From an uncultured Pelagibacteraceae bacterium (GTDB lineage Bacteria > Pseudomonadota > Alphaproteobacteria > Pelagibacterales > Pelagibacteraceae): 56,087 bases of DNA. Each line of letters starts with the position of its first letter. Position 1 is the stretch's first letter. The stretch is taken from assembly GCA_902633595.1 (NCBI GenBank), contig CACPGV010000002.1, positions 1-56,087 of the forward strand, in the 5' to 3' direction. Both the position numbers and the translations under genes were made by a program. The notes under the pieces are model-generated. The model saw only the letters and a program-made list of their open reading frames with translations, had not been told where the DNA came from and did not search any database. Below are positions 20,545-30,155 of this stretch, in pieces.

Positions 20545-21994
20545 GAACCCTTCCTTCCTCAGCACATTTTCTAAGAATTGGATATACTTTTCCAGGATTT
20601 AAAAGTGAATTAGGGTCTAAAGCAACTTTAATTGTAAGTTGTTGTTGGATATCCTTATCATTAAATGCTTCGCACATTAATTCTCTTTTCTCAATTCCAA
20701 CGCCGTGTTCACCAGTTAAAGCTCCACCAACTTTGACGCAATATTTTAATATATCTGCACCAAATTCTTCACATTTTCTAAGTGAATCTGGATTGTTTGC
20801 GTCAAACATAATCAGAGGATGTAAATTTCCATCTCCTGCGTGAAAAGCGTTGGCTACTGGCAAATCATATTTTTTTGATAATCTTGAAATCTCATTTAAA
20901 ACTTCAGCTAATTTTCCTCTAGGTATGGAGCCATCCATACACATATAATCTGGTGCTAAAACTCCGCAAGCTGGAAAAGCTGCTTTACGGCCTGCCCAAA
21001 ATTTTAATCTTTCTTCATTTGATTTACTTACTTTTAAACTTGATGAATTATTTTTTTCTGCAATTTGTTTAACTTTACCTATATAATCTTCAACTTCGTG
21101 CTCAGTTCCATCAAACTCTACTATCATCATAGCTTCTGCATCTGTTGGGTAACCAGCTTTTGCGTAATCGTTCGTTGCTTTTGTCAAAGCCTTATCCATA
21201 ATTTCCATTCCTGCTGGAATACATCCTTGAGCTATAATTTCTGCAACACAGCTTCCTGCGTCCTCAATTGTTGGAAAGCCAACTAAAGCAGCTTTCACTA
21301 CTTCAGGAGCTTTTAAAATTTTTACTGTTACTTCCGTAATAACTCCAAGTAAACCTTCTGAACCTGTCATTAATCCCAGAAAATCATATCCTTCTGAGTC
21401 CATTGTTTTACCACCAAATCTAGTTATGGTTCCATCCATTAGTACAACCTCAATACCTAAAAGATTGTTTGTAGTAGCACCATATTTTAGAGAGTGTACG
21501 CCTCCAGAATTTTCGGCAACATTTCCACCGATTGAACATGCTATTTGACTTGATGGATCCGGAGCGTAATAAAATCCTTTGTCTTGAACTGCATGTGTAA
21601 TAGCTAAATTTGTTACACACGGTTGTGTTACAACACATCTGTTTTCATAATCTATTTCAAGAACTTTATTGAATTTTCCCATAGCCATTAAAACACAATC
21701 TTCTAAAGGCATTGATCCCCCTGATAATCCTGTGCCGGCACCTCTTGGGACTACTTTGATTTTATTCTCGTTACAATATTTTAAAATTTTACTAACTTCG
21801 TCAACATTTTCAGGCATAACTACTGCTAGAGGCATTTTCCTATATGCTGTTAACCCATCTGTCTCAAAAGGTCTTAATTCGTCAGGATGTGAGAGAACAT
21901 TTTTTGGGTTTATGATTCTTCCGATATCAGAAACGATCTTATCTTTATTAGATAAAATTGAACCGTCGACCTTTGGCATTTGCAAACTACTCAT
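20498..21994 (-). CDS. glcD: Glycolate oxidase subunit GlcD
   Basis: PRGAGTGLSGGSMP, GGNVAENSGGVHSLKYGATTNNLLGIEVVL, ANAFHAGDGNLHPLI, GGALTGEHGVGIEKR. Confidence 0.95.
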   Translation of the reverse strand: MSSLQMPKVDGSILSNKDKIVSDIGRIINPKNVLSHPDELRPFETDGLTAYRKMPLAVVMPENVDEVSKILKYCNENKIKVVPRGAGTGLSGGSMPLEDCVLMAMGKFNKVLEIDYENRCVVTQPCVTNLAITHAVQDKGFYYAPDPSSQIACSIGGNVAENSGGVHSLKYGATTNNLLGIEVVLMDGTITRFGGKTMDSEGYDFLGLMTGSEGLLGVITEVTVKILKAPEVVKAALVGFPTIEDAGSCVAEIIAQGCIPAGMEIMDKALTKATNDYAKAGYPTDAEAMMIVEFDGTEHEVEDYIGKVKQIAEKNNSSSLKVSKSNEERLKFWAGRKAAFPACGVLAPDYMCMDGSIPRGKLAEVLNEISRLSKKYDLPVANAFHAGDGNLHPLIMFDANNPDSLRKCEEFGADILKYCVKVGGALTGEHGVGIEKRELMCEAFNDKDIQQQLTIKVALDPNSLLNPGKVYPILRKCAEEGRVHVHGGKTKFPDIPRF

Positions 21995-22001
21995 AATTAC
22001 C

Positions 22002-23165
22002 TTACTTAAGCATTTTTGATATTTTATCTAGTGCTTTTTGAATATTATCCCTTGATGCTGCGAAGCTAAAACGTACAAAATCTGTAGATGTTTTACCAAA
22101 AGCTGTTCCAGGAACAATTGCCACACCGGCTTCATGCATACATTTTTTTGAAAATTCAGATCCATTCATGCCTGTACCGCTCACATTAGGGAATGCGTAA
22201 AAGGCACCTCCGGGCATACTGCATGTTACTCCAGGTAGATCGTTTAATCCTTTGTGAATTAATTTTCTTCTTTGATCGAATTTTTCCATCATATGATGGA
22301 TAGACTCATCAGGACCATCAAGGGCTGCTATGCCAGCAAACTGCGAAGGAGCATTCACGCATGAAAAACTATTGATTGCCAACTTAGTGACATGTGGAAT
22401 TAATTTTTCTGGCCACACACTCCAACCCATTCTCCAACCCGTCATTGAGTAAGCTTTACTCCAGCCATCTAAAACTATTAATCTATCTTGTAGATCTGGG
22501 TAATTAAAAAAAGTTGGCATTTCTTTTCCATCAAAAATTTGCCTACTATAAATTTCATCACTTAATATTGTGACATGTGGATGTTTCTTTAAACCTTCAG
22601 CAAGAAAATCTATCGCGGGCTTTTCTACAAAACTTCCAGTTGGATTGTTGGGATTAATTAATATTACTAATCTAGTCTTATCCGTTATAAGAGATAGAAT
22701 TTTTTCAGGATCAAACTTTAAATCTTTTTCTATGGTTAAATCATAAGATACAGCCTTAGCTCCAGTATAGTTAATCATGGACTCATAAATTGGAAATCCG
22801 GGTGTTGGATGAACTATCTCTGCTCCTGGCTCACCAATCATTTGTATTGCAAAATACATAGTTGGTTTTCCTCCTGGCATAATCATAATTCTCTCAGGAT
22901 CAATTTCTTTTTTATATAATTTTTTTATTTTTCTAGAGACAGCTTGCCTGCATTCGGTAATTCCATTTGCTAAAACATACCCGTGATGCCCATCATCAAT
23001 TGCTTTTTTTGCTGCATCCATAATGTGCTGAGGTGTCTTGAAATCTGGTTGACCTAATCCTAAATGAATCATTTCTTTACCTTGTGCCTCAAGTTTTTTT
23101 GCTTCAGCTAAAACACTAAAAGCTGTTTCTGTACCTAATCTGTCTAAATTTTTTGCTAATTTCAT
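22002..23165 (-). CDS. PLP-dependent class I/II aminotransferase
   Basis: NPNNPTGSFV, SDEIYSRQIFDG, LDGWSKAYSMTGWRMGW (Schiff-base lysine region). Confidence 0.93.
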   Translation of the reverse strand: MKLAKNLDRLGTETAFSVLAEAKKLEAQGKEMIHLGLGQPDFKTPQHIMDAAKKAIDDGHHGYVLANGITECRQAVSRKIKKLYKKEIDPERIMIMPGGKPTMYFAIQMIGEPGAEIVHPTPGFPIYESMINYTGAKAVSYDLTIEKDLKFDPEKILSLITDKTRLVILINPNNPTGSFVEKPAIDFLAEGLKKHPHVTILSDEIYSRQIFDGKEMPTFFNYPDLQDRLIVLDGWSKAYSMTGWRMGWSVWPEKLIPHVTKLAINSFSCVNAPSQFAGIAALDGPDESIHHMMEKFDQRRKLIHKGLNDLPGVTCSMPGGAFYAFPNVSGTGMNGSEFSKKCMHEAGVAIVPGTAFGKTSTDFVRFSFAASRDNIQKALDKISKMLK

Positions 23166-23213
23166 ATTATAACTTAATAATTTTTTTACGTTTTGCCTAC
23201 TGTAAATATTGCA

Positions 23214-24362
23214 TCATCTATAAGCTATTTTCGTTTGATTAAGCTCTTTAATAGTTTTGCATCCAAGTAAAATCATATCTCTTCTAATTTCTTCTCTCAT
23301 TCTTTTTAATATTTGCTCTACTCCTGCTTGTCCACCTGCTCCTAAAGCAAATAAAAAACCTTTTCCAAAACTACAAGCAGTTGCTCCAAGTGATAATGCT
23401 TTAAGAACATGAGTTCCTCTTCTAATTCCTCCGTCTAATATTATTTCTAACTTGTCACCAACTGCATCTCTTATTGCTGGTAATTGATCAAAAGGTGATC
23501 TTGAACCATCAAGTTGTCTACCTCCATGGTTAGATAATAAAATTGCAGATGCGCCTATGTCAACTGCTCTTTTAGCATCTTCCACTGACATTACTCCTTT
23601 TAGTGCAAAGGGACCTCCCCATTTTTTAACCACGTACTCTGCATCTTTCCAACTCATTGCTGGATCATATTGTTCATTAATATATTCCATCACACCTTTT
23701 GCAATACTTGATCCTTTTTTTGTCCAATGAGAAACATTAGCAAGCTCAAATTTTTTATGAGTTAAATAATTAAATGCCCACTTTGGATGCATTGCAAAAC
23801 TCATTATACTTTTTAAAGTTAATTTAGGCGGTGTAGTAAATCCCCACTTGTGATCTCTTTCTCTGTTTCCTGCTACAACTGTATCAACTGTAAGGCATAA
23901 AGATTTAAAACCTGAACTTTTACATCTATCAATTAGATTATCTGTTAGCCCTTGATCTTTATGAATATAAAGTTGAAACATCTTTGGACCGCTTGCTGCA
24001 TTAGCTATTTCTTCAATAGATGACGTTGCCATAGTTGACATACTATAGAAAGTTCCAAATTTTTCTGCTGCCCTTGCTGAAGCCTTGTCTCCGTCATGAT
24101 GATATAATCGCTGCATCGCCGTTGGTGCTAGGAATAATGGCATATCAATTTTCTGGCCAAATACTGTGGTAGAAAGATCTGGTTCACCAACGCTTGCTAA
24201 AATATTAGGAACTAAATCACATTTTAAAAAAGATTCGGTGTTTCTTTTAAGAGTAGTTTCATCGTCCGAGCCTCCGTCAATGTAATGAAAAATAGGTGCT
24301 GGTAAATTTTTTTTAGCTAGTTTTCTAAAATCTTCAAAATTATAACAATCGTTTAGGTTCAT
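23214..24362 (-). CDS. FMN-dependent alpha-hydroxyacid dehydrogenase/oxidase (LldD/glycolate-oxidase family)
   Basis: YIDGGSDDETTLKRN, LSNHGGRQLDGSRSPFDQLPAIRDAVGDKLEIILDGGIRRGTHVLKALSLGA. Confidence 0.94.
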   Translation of the reverse strand: MNLNDCYNFEDFRKLAKKNLPAPIFHYIDGGSDDETTLKRNTESFLKCDLVPNILASVGEPDLSTTVFGQKIDMPLFLAPTAMQRLYHHDGDKASARAAEKFGTFYSMSTMATSSIEEIANAASGPKMFQLYIHKDQGLTDNLIDRCKSSGFKSLCLTVDTVVAGNRERDHKWGFTTPPKLTLKSIMSFAMHPKWAFNYLTHKKFELANVSHWTKKGSSIAKGVMEYINEQYDPAMSWKDAEYVVKKWGGPFALKGVMSVEDAKRAVDIGASAILLSNHGGRQLDGSRSPFDQLPAIRDAVGDKLEIILDGGIRRGTHVLKALSLGATACSFGKGFLFALGAGGQAGVEQILKRMREEIRRDMILLGCKTIKELNQTKIAYR

Positions 24363-24370
24363 TGTTATAA

Positions 24371-24874
24371 TTAAAAGTTTTTAGAAAAAGTTATTTGTTG
24401 ATTGTCAGTTCCTGGATTTGTATCGCCCCAATCATTGTTAGAAATGTGACTATAGCTATAACTTAATTTTGAATTTTCAAAAATATCAAGCCCTACTTTT
24501 AATTCGCTTTTAAATTCGAGAACACCTCCTAAATCTTTTCCATCACCTTTTTCATAATAGCCAGGAGCAAAACTTGGGAGGATTTTTAGAGGACCAATTC
24601 CATATTGAGCTTCAACACCTGTGTAAAGATAAATTGAGCTATCACCTGTCATAAAGCCTCCGGTTACTGGCTTAAATTTTCCTAGAAAAGTATCTCTAAA
24701 TAAATTTGGATTTTTGTGTTCAATTCCAAATAAAGTTGTTTGGTCGTCACCCTCTTTATCTATAACATCAAATGTTCCGGTATAAATAGAAATATCGTTT
24801 TCTCCTTGATCTGCAATTACAAAGTTAAAAGTAAAAGCAGAAATTAATAATAGTAATAGAAGTTTGAATTTCAT
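24371..24874 (-). CDS. Putative outer-membrane acyloxyacyl hydrolase / lipid A 3-O-deacylase (PagL-like)
   Basis: Signal peptide, beta-barrel-like alternation, C-terminal SYSHISNNDWGDTNPGTDNQQITFSKNF with HxSN motif and terminal aromatic. Confidence 0.55.
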   Translation of the reverse strand: MKFKLLLLLLISAFTFNFVIADQGENDISIYTGTFDVIDKEGDDQTTLFGIEHKNPNLFRDTFLGKFKPVTGGFMTGDSSIYLYTGVEAQYGIGPLKILPSFAPGYYEKGDGKDLGGVLEFKSELKVGLDIFENSKLSYSYSHISNNDWGDTNPGTDNQQITFSKNF

Positions 24875-24924
24875 AAGAAAAAAATACAACTAAATGTTTA
24901 ATATGTACAGTTTCCTCTAGTGAT

Positions 24925-25284
24925 TTATTGTCTTTTTTTTACTAGAGAAAAGATTAAAAAACCCCCAAAAATTAGGGCTATGTAAGGCAAAATCCATAGC
25001 AAGTAATTTTGTGCATTTAATTGAGGTTTAAATACGATCCACTCACCATATTTATCAGACATAAATGAGTAAATCTCATCTTCAGTTTTTCCTTCATTAA
25101 TTAAATCTTTTACTACGAGCTTGATTGTTTGAGCAAAATCAGAATTTGAGTCTGAGATAGATTGTCCTTGACAAACTAAACAACGTAAATTTTTATGAAT
25201 TGTGTTTGGGTCAATTGTTTTTTCAATGCCAAACAAAGATTGGGTATAAAACATAAAAAAAATCAAAAATATTTTTAATTTCAT
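24925..25284 (-). CDS. ccmH: Cytochrome c-type biogenesis protein CcmH
   Basis: LRCLVCQGQSISDSNSDFAQTIKLVVKDLINEGKTEDEIYSFMSDKYGEWIVFKP. Confidence 0.96.
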   Translation of the reverse strand: MKLKIFLIFFMFYTQSLFGIEKTIDPNTIHKNLRCLVCQGQSISDSNSDFAQTIKLVVKDLINEGKTEDEIYSFMSDKYGEWIVFKPQLNAQNYLLWILPYIALIFGGFLIFSLVKKRQ

Positions 25285-25286
25285 AA

Positions 25287-25802
25287 TTATTTAATCATTT
25301 CTTTGATTTCTTTATAATCATCAAGAGACAATGGTCCAACAAATTTTTTTATGATTGTATTTTTATTATTAATTATTACACTTTCTGGTATTCCATATAT
25401 TCCAAAAATTACAGATTGTTTTCCCTCAACATCTTTTAGAAGAGAGTTATACGGATTGCCTAGATCTTTTAAAAATTTTCTTGCTAACTCTTTTTTATCT
25501 TTAAAATTAACACCTAAAATATCCAAATTGTTCTCTGCAGATAACTTCATTAAAACTGGATGCTCAACTCTACATGGTCCACACCAAGAGGCCCAAAAAT
25601 TAATCAATGTATAATTATTTTTTATAAGATCTTGTTTGGTATAAAATTCGTTTTTATCAAAGTACGCAATTTTAAATTGAGGAACCTCTTTGTTTATTAA
25701 ACTTGAAGTATTATAATTAACATCTCTAGTCAAACTTATATAAAAAACACTTATAACAAAAAAAAATATTACAAATATTATTATCTTAACTGTATTTCGC
25801 AT
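25287..25802 (-). CDS. ccmG: Thiol:disulfide interchange protein CcmG/DsbE
   Basis: LINFWASWCGPCRVEHPVLMKL thioredoxin motif; YGIPESVII. Confidence 0.95.
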   Translation of the reverse strand: MRNTVKIIIFVIFFFVISVFYISLTRDVNYNTSSLINKEVPQFKIAYFDKNEFYTKQDLIKNNYTLINFWASWCGPCRVEHPVLMKLSAENNLDILGVNFKDKKELARKFLKDLGNPYNSLLKDVEGKQSVIFGIYGIPESVIINNKNTIIKKFVGPLSLDDYKEIKEMIK

Positions 25803-27669
25803 TTTTAAATAACCTTAGGAAACCACCTGCAACGATCATGACTACTGATATCCAAATCCAGATCATTAAAGGTTTTTTTTGAAACTTAATATTATAATAG
25901 TCAGATCTATCTATGTTGCTCATAGTCAAATAATAATCCTTTAAAAGATTAGTCTTTATAGAAGCTTCATAAGTTAATGTTTTTGGATTGTCGTAAATTC
26001 TAATTTCAGGTTTTAAAATATTTTTTTCATTAGAAAAATTATTGTTAATCTCTAATGTACCAATCACAGCTTTATAGTTAGGAAAATCTTTTAAATCTAA
26101 TTTTTCTAATTTAATTGAATAATTTTCAAAATTTTTTGTTTCTCCCACTTTAATATTATAGTCTCTCTCAATTGAAAAAATATGGTTTAATCCAATAAAT
26201 AAAACTAAAAAACCAAATGAAGTGTGAGAAATTATTCTTGCTAAATCAAATTTATTTTTTTGGATTGCGCTTACACCATCTTTCAAGGATGATATAATTA
26301 AAAATAAGGCGCTAATAATGATAAAGTTAGATAAAATACTATAGCTTTTAATGAAAACTAAAATTAATGCATTTAAAATTATTGAACCAGCCAAAATCAA
26401 AAAATAAACTTTAATATCCTCAAATTTATTTTTAATCCATTTTACTTTTGGACCTACAGCCATAAATATTAAAAATATTACTACTATCGGAAAAATGATA
26501 GCGTTGTAAAAAGGGGGGCCTACAGAAATCTTGTTATCAGTTAAAGCATCTGTAAAGATTGGATATATCGTTCCTAATAAAACAGTAATTAGATAAAACA
26601 TCATAAACCAATTATTAATTAGAATGAATGTCTCCTTGCTATTTTGATTTAAATTGTAATTCTCTTTTTTGTATTTTTTAAATAAAAGATAAATTGAACT
26701 AAAGATCATCAAACTCAAAAATAATAAAATATAGACGCCTCGAGTAGGATCGCTAGCAAAAGTATGCACTGAATTTAAAATTCCAGATCTTACTAAAAAG
26801 GTTCCGGTAACACTTAATATGAATGTAATTAAGCAAAGAATAATGACCCAAAAATAAAATAAATTTCTTTTTTCGAATACGATGAGTGAGTGGAGCAATG
26901 CTGTCATTGCAAACCAAGGTAATAAAGATGCATTTTCAACTGGATCCCAAAACCAAAAACCTCCCCAACCTAACTCATAATATGCCCAGATGGACCCAAC
27001 TAAGATTCCAAGTGTCTGAAAGCACCAAGAAATTAAAACCCAATTTTTGATTGAAGAGGAAAAAGATTTTTCAGAATAATTAACAATTAGTGATGCGATT
27101 GCAGCTGAAAAATAAATTGAGGAACCAACAAAACCTACGTAAAGCAACGGAGGGTGAATGGCTAATGCTGGATCTTGTAAAATAGGATTTAAACCTAAGC
27201 CCTCACTTGGTGTTGGAGATAAAGAGCTAAATGGATTAGAATTAAATAAAATAAAAAAAAGAAAACCAAGGATTAAAATATTTTGAATTATAAGAGTTAG
27301 CAATCTAAATTTTTTTGGATGATCTTTATTATAAATTAGAAACAAAAAAGAAAATATCGTAAGAATGATCACCCAAAGTAACAAGCTTCCCTCATGATTG
27401 CCCCATGTTCCAGCAATCTTATAAAATACTGGCTTCATTGAATGTGAATTTTGATAAACTGTTACTAGTGAAAAATCTGAAACAATAAAAGCAGCTATTA
27501 AAGTAAAAAAGCAAACAATTATTAAAGTGCTCTGAATTAAACTTAATTGATAAATATTTTTGATTATCAGATTATTCGATACTTTAAGATTTTTATTAGC
27601 TAAGTAAATAATGCTAATACTTAAAAAAGCACTAATAAATAAAATTGAATTTCCAATATTACTTAACAT
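25786..27669 (-). CDS. ccmF: Heme lyase CcmF/NrfE family
   Basis: GTWGNHEGSLLLWV, WAYYELGWGGFWFWDPVENASLLPWFAMTALLHS, FLVRSGILNSVHTFASDPTRG. Confidence 0.96.
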   Translation of the reverse strand: MLSNIGNSILFISAFLSISIIYLANKNLKVSNNLIIKNIYQLSLIQSTLIIVCFFTLIAAFIVSDFSLVTVYQNSHSMKPVFYKIAGTWGNHEGSLLLWVIILTIFSFLFLIYNKDHPKKFRLLTLIIQNILILGFLFFILFNSNPFSSLSPTPSEGLGLNPILQDPALAIHPPLLYVGFVGSSIYFSAAIASLIVNYSEKSFSSSIKNWVLISWCFQTLGILVGSIWAYYELGWGGFWFWDPVENASLLPWFAMTALLHSLIVFEKRNLFYFWVIILCLITFILSVTGTFLVRSGILNSVHTFASDPTRGVYILLFLSLMIFSSIYLLFKKYKKENYNLNQNSKETFILINNWFMMFYLITVLLGTIYPIFTDALTDNKISVGPPFYNAIIFPIVVIFLIFMAVGPKVKWIKNKFEDIKVYFLILAGSIILNALILVFIKSYSILSNFIIISALFLIISSLKDGVSAIQKNKFDLARIISHTSFGFLVLFIGLNHIFSIERDYNIKVGETKNFENYSIKLEKLDLKDFPNYKAVIGTLEINNNFSNEKNILKPEIRIYDNPKTLTYEASIKTNLLKDYYLTMSNIDRSDYYNIKFQKKPLMIWIWISVVMIVAGGFLRLFKNAKYS

Positions 27670-28087
27670 TTTTTTTCATAATATCTTTTAGTTCTGGAGG
27701 CATATAATTTTCGTCATGTTTTGCTAAAATTCTATCTGCAATAAAAAATGATTTATCTTGTAGCTTGCCCTCTGCAACAACACCTTTCTCCTCGGCAAAT
27801 AAATTTGGTACTGTTCCACTAAAGCTTATTTTTAATTCGTTATTAAAATCTGTAATAATAAATTTAATTTCTTGCTCATTAATAATTAAAGAGTTTTTTT
27901 TAACCATTCCTCCTACTCTAATTTTTTTTTTAAAATTTATATCTTGATTATTTTTAATATCTGTCGGTGATTTAAAATATAAGATATTGCTATTTAATGA
28001 TTGAAGGATAAAAAAAATTGCTATCACCGAAGATGAAAACAAAACTACTAAGAGTGAAACTCTTTTTTTTACTTTTTTTTGAAGCAT
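27659..28087 (-). CDS. ccmE: Cytochrome c maturation protein CcmE
   Basis: IRVGGMVKKNS; VVAEGKLQDKSFFIADRILAKHDENYMPPE (heme-binding HDENY). Confidence 0.96.
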   Translation of the reverse strand: MLQKKVKKRVSLLVVLFSSSVIAIFFILQSLNSNILYFKSPTDIKNNQDINFKKKIRVGGMVKKNSLIINEQEIKFIITDFNNELKISFSGTVPNLFAEEKGVVAEGKLQDKSFFIADRILAKHDENYMPPELKDIMKKNVK

Positions 28088-28095
28088 TGACTGCT

Positions 28096-28329
28096 TTATA
28101 CAGTTTTACTATATGACGATAAAACTTGTGATGCGACCTTTGAATTCTCTATGACTATTTTTTTCTGCTCAACTGAAAGTTCGTCAATTTCTTTTGCAAA
28201 CTCTCTCTCATATTTTTTTAGTGTTTTATGAGTTTTATAGTAAACGAAAGTACAAGTAAGAAAGGTAATTAAAAAAGAAGACCATACAAATAATCCGTAG
28301 CCATTCATTGATAATAAATTTTGAATCAT
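28096..28329 (-). CDS. ccmD: Heme exporter protein CcmD
   Basis: Small single-TM protein (MNGYGLFVWSSFLITFLTCTFVYYKT) between ccmC and ccmE. Confidence 0.85.
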   Translation of the reverse strand: MIQNLLSMNGYGLFVWSSFLITFLTCTFVYYKTHKTLKKYEREFAKEIDELSVEQKKIVIENSKVASQVLSSYSKTV

Positions 28330-29033
28330 AATCTTTTTAAGTTTTTTTTCTTTATTCTAATGATTTCTGTCTTATATTTCATTAGAAAAATTAGCGCACA
28401 ATATAAGAGTAGAACAAAAAACATTAGTATTAAAGGCATTAACATAGAGGAATGGATTGTGCTCGAACCTGTTAACTTGATACTGGCAGGTTGGTGAAGA
28501 GTGTTCCACCATTCAACTGAGTATTTAATTATAGGCACATTGATTAAGCCTATTATAGCAACAATACTTGAAATTTTATTTGCTCTTTCTTGTTCAGAAA
28601 TAAATTTGTGAGCAGCAATAAAACCAATATAAAAAAGAGCAAGTATTAACATTGAAGTAATCCTTGCGTCCCATGCCCACCATGTTCCCCAAGTTGGTTG
28701 GCCCCATAATGATCCAGTAACAATTGCTAAACAAGTAAACATTAAACCAATTGGAGCAATACTTTTCGTTATAAGTTTTATATTTTTAATCTTAAAAAGA
28801 AAATTCGCGATAGATAATAATGCTATTGATGTAAAAGAGGCCAAACCAATCCAAGCAGAGGGAACATGAACATACATAATCCTAACACTGTCGCCTTGTA
28901 AATAATCTGGAGGAGAAAGAATTAATGCGAAAGAAAGTGCTACTAAAAGCAAAACAAAAAATATTGAATTGATAAATTTTGTTAATTTTTCAATCCAAAA
29001 AAATATATTTCCTAAGCTCAATAATTTAAACAT
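28326..29033 (-). CDS. ccmC: Heme exporter protein CcmC
   Basis: MYVHVPSAWIGL, GSLWGQPTWGTWWAWDARITSMLIL, SVEWWNTLHQPASI. Confidence 0.96.
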   Translation of the reverse strand: MFKLLSLGNIFFWIEKLTKFINSIFFVLLLVALSFALILSPPDYLQGDSVRIMYVHVPSAWIGLASFTSIALLSIANFLFKIKNIKLITKSIAPIGLMFTCLAIVTGSLWGQPTWGTWWAWDARITSMLILALFYIGFIAAHKFISEQERANKISSIVAIIGLINVPIIKYSVEWWNTLHQPASIKLTGSSTIHSSMLMPLILMFFVLLLYCALIFLMKYKTEIIRIKKKNLKRL

Positions 29034-29080
29034 TGAGGTTTAATTACTATAATATTTTTTTTATGTGAAGTTGTTTTATG

Positions 29081-29136
29081 AGCCCAACTGAGAATTAGGA
29101 GGGAGTATAACTAAAGAGATTATCCTCAATTGGGCT
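29081..29136. ncRNA. Candidate structured intergenic RNA element between hspQ and ccmC
   Basis: AGCCCAA-c-TGAG (29081-29092) pairs with CTCA-a-TTGGGCT (29125-29136); interior ATAA(29107-29110)/TTAT(29120-29123). Intergenic 29034-29209 without an ORF. Confidence 0.4.
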
Positions 29137-29209
29137 AAAACATTATCAATATATGTAATTACTATGTCTGCGATTTGAGTAAAAAATGTTTACTTTTAGG
29201 CAGTAGTAG

Positions 29210-29533
29210 TTAGTTTGAGATTTTAAGATAACTTGAGCCCTTTTTGCCTGAAAAAATTTCCTCTATAAGGGGATGCTTAACTGGTTTTTTTGATTGGTCT
29301 AAAAGAAGATTCTGCTCAGACACATAAGCTTCGTAAGTTACATCATTACTCTCAGCTAGCAGGTGATAAAAAGGTTGATCTTTTCTTGGTCTAACTTCTT
29401 TTGGAATTGATTGGTACCATTCTTCAGAGTTATTGAATTCAAAGTCAACATCGTAAATAACTCCCCTAAAGTCAAAATGTCTATGTTTGACAACTTCACC
29501 TATAGAAAATTTAGCTGTATCTTTTGTAATCAT
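29210..29533 (-). CDS. hspQ: Heat shock protein HspQ / YccV-like hemimethylated DNA-binding protein
   Basis: FSIGEVVKHRHFDFRGVIYDVDFEFNNSEEWYQSIPKEVRPRKDQPFYHLLAE...YEAYVSEQNLL. Confidence 0.92.
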   Translation of the reverse strand: MITKDTAKFSIGEVVKHRHFDFRGVIYDVDFEFNNSEEWYQSIPKEVRPRKDQPFYHLLAESNDVTYEAYVSEQNLLLDQSKKPVKHPLIEEIFSGKKGSSYLKISN

Positions 29534-29609
29534 ACTAAATAGTTAGTAATTTTTTTCTTAAAATCAATATCTAATTTATTAAAATTTTATTATATGCTAA
29601 AAACTATGT

Positions 29610-30155
29610 GTGAATAAGTCGTTTTTAAAATTTATTACAGATTTTGGCCCCCTATTAATTTTTTTTACTATCTATTACAAAAGTGGAAATAGTTTAGAGG
29701 CCGCAATCCCACCTTTAATAATTTCAACATTAATTGCAGTTGCAATAATGTATTTTGTTGAGAAAAAAGTTCCTTTTGTACCATTAATTGGGGCAGTGGT
29801 AATCTCGTTATTTGGAGGATTGACTTTATATTTTAATAATCCAGTCTTCATTTATATGAAGCCCACTATAGTAAACATTATATTTGCCGCTATCCTTATT
29901 ATAAGCAAAACTTATTTTAACAAAAATTTCTTAAAACTATTTTTGCAGACAGCTTTTCAGTTAAACGAGGAAGGATGGAATAAGCTAAACTTCAGATGGG
30001 CTTACTTCTTCGTATTTTTAGCAATTTTGAACGAAATAGTTTGGAGAACACAACCAGAAACCACTTGGGTTAATTTTAAAGTTTGGGGAATGCTTCCGAT
30101 AACGATTATCTTTACAGCTATGCAATTACCGCTAATAAATAAATATAAAGTATGA
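29610..30155 (+). CDS. Inner membrane septation protein A (YciB/IspZ family)
   Basis: FITDFGPLLIFFTIYYKSG; GWNKLNFRWAYFFVFLAILNEIVWRTQPETTWVNFKVWG. GTG start. Confidence 0.93.
   Translation: MNKSFLKFITDFGPLLIFFTIYYKSGNSLEAAIPPLIISTLIAVAIMYFVEKKVPFVPLIGAVVISLFGGLTLYFNNPVFIYMKPTIVNIIFAAILIISKTYFNKNFLKLFLQTAFQLNEEGWNKLNFRWAYFFVFLAILNEIVWRTQPETTWVNFKVWGMLPITIIFTAMQLPLINKYKV

Noticed and set aside
20498-20565. 68-bp glcD/glcE overlap as a possible fusion or frameshift
   Set aside because: Explained by an over-extended glcE start; MSMEEK at 20544 has a better Shine-Dalgarno (ggaagg).
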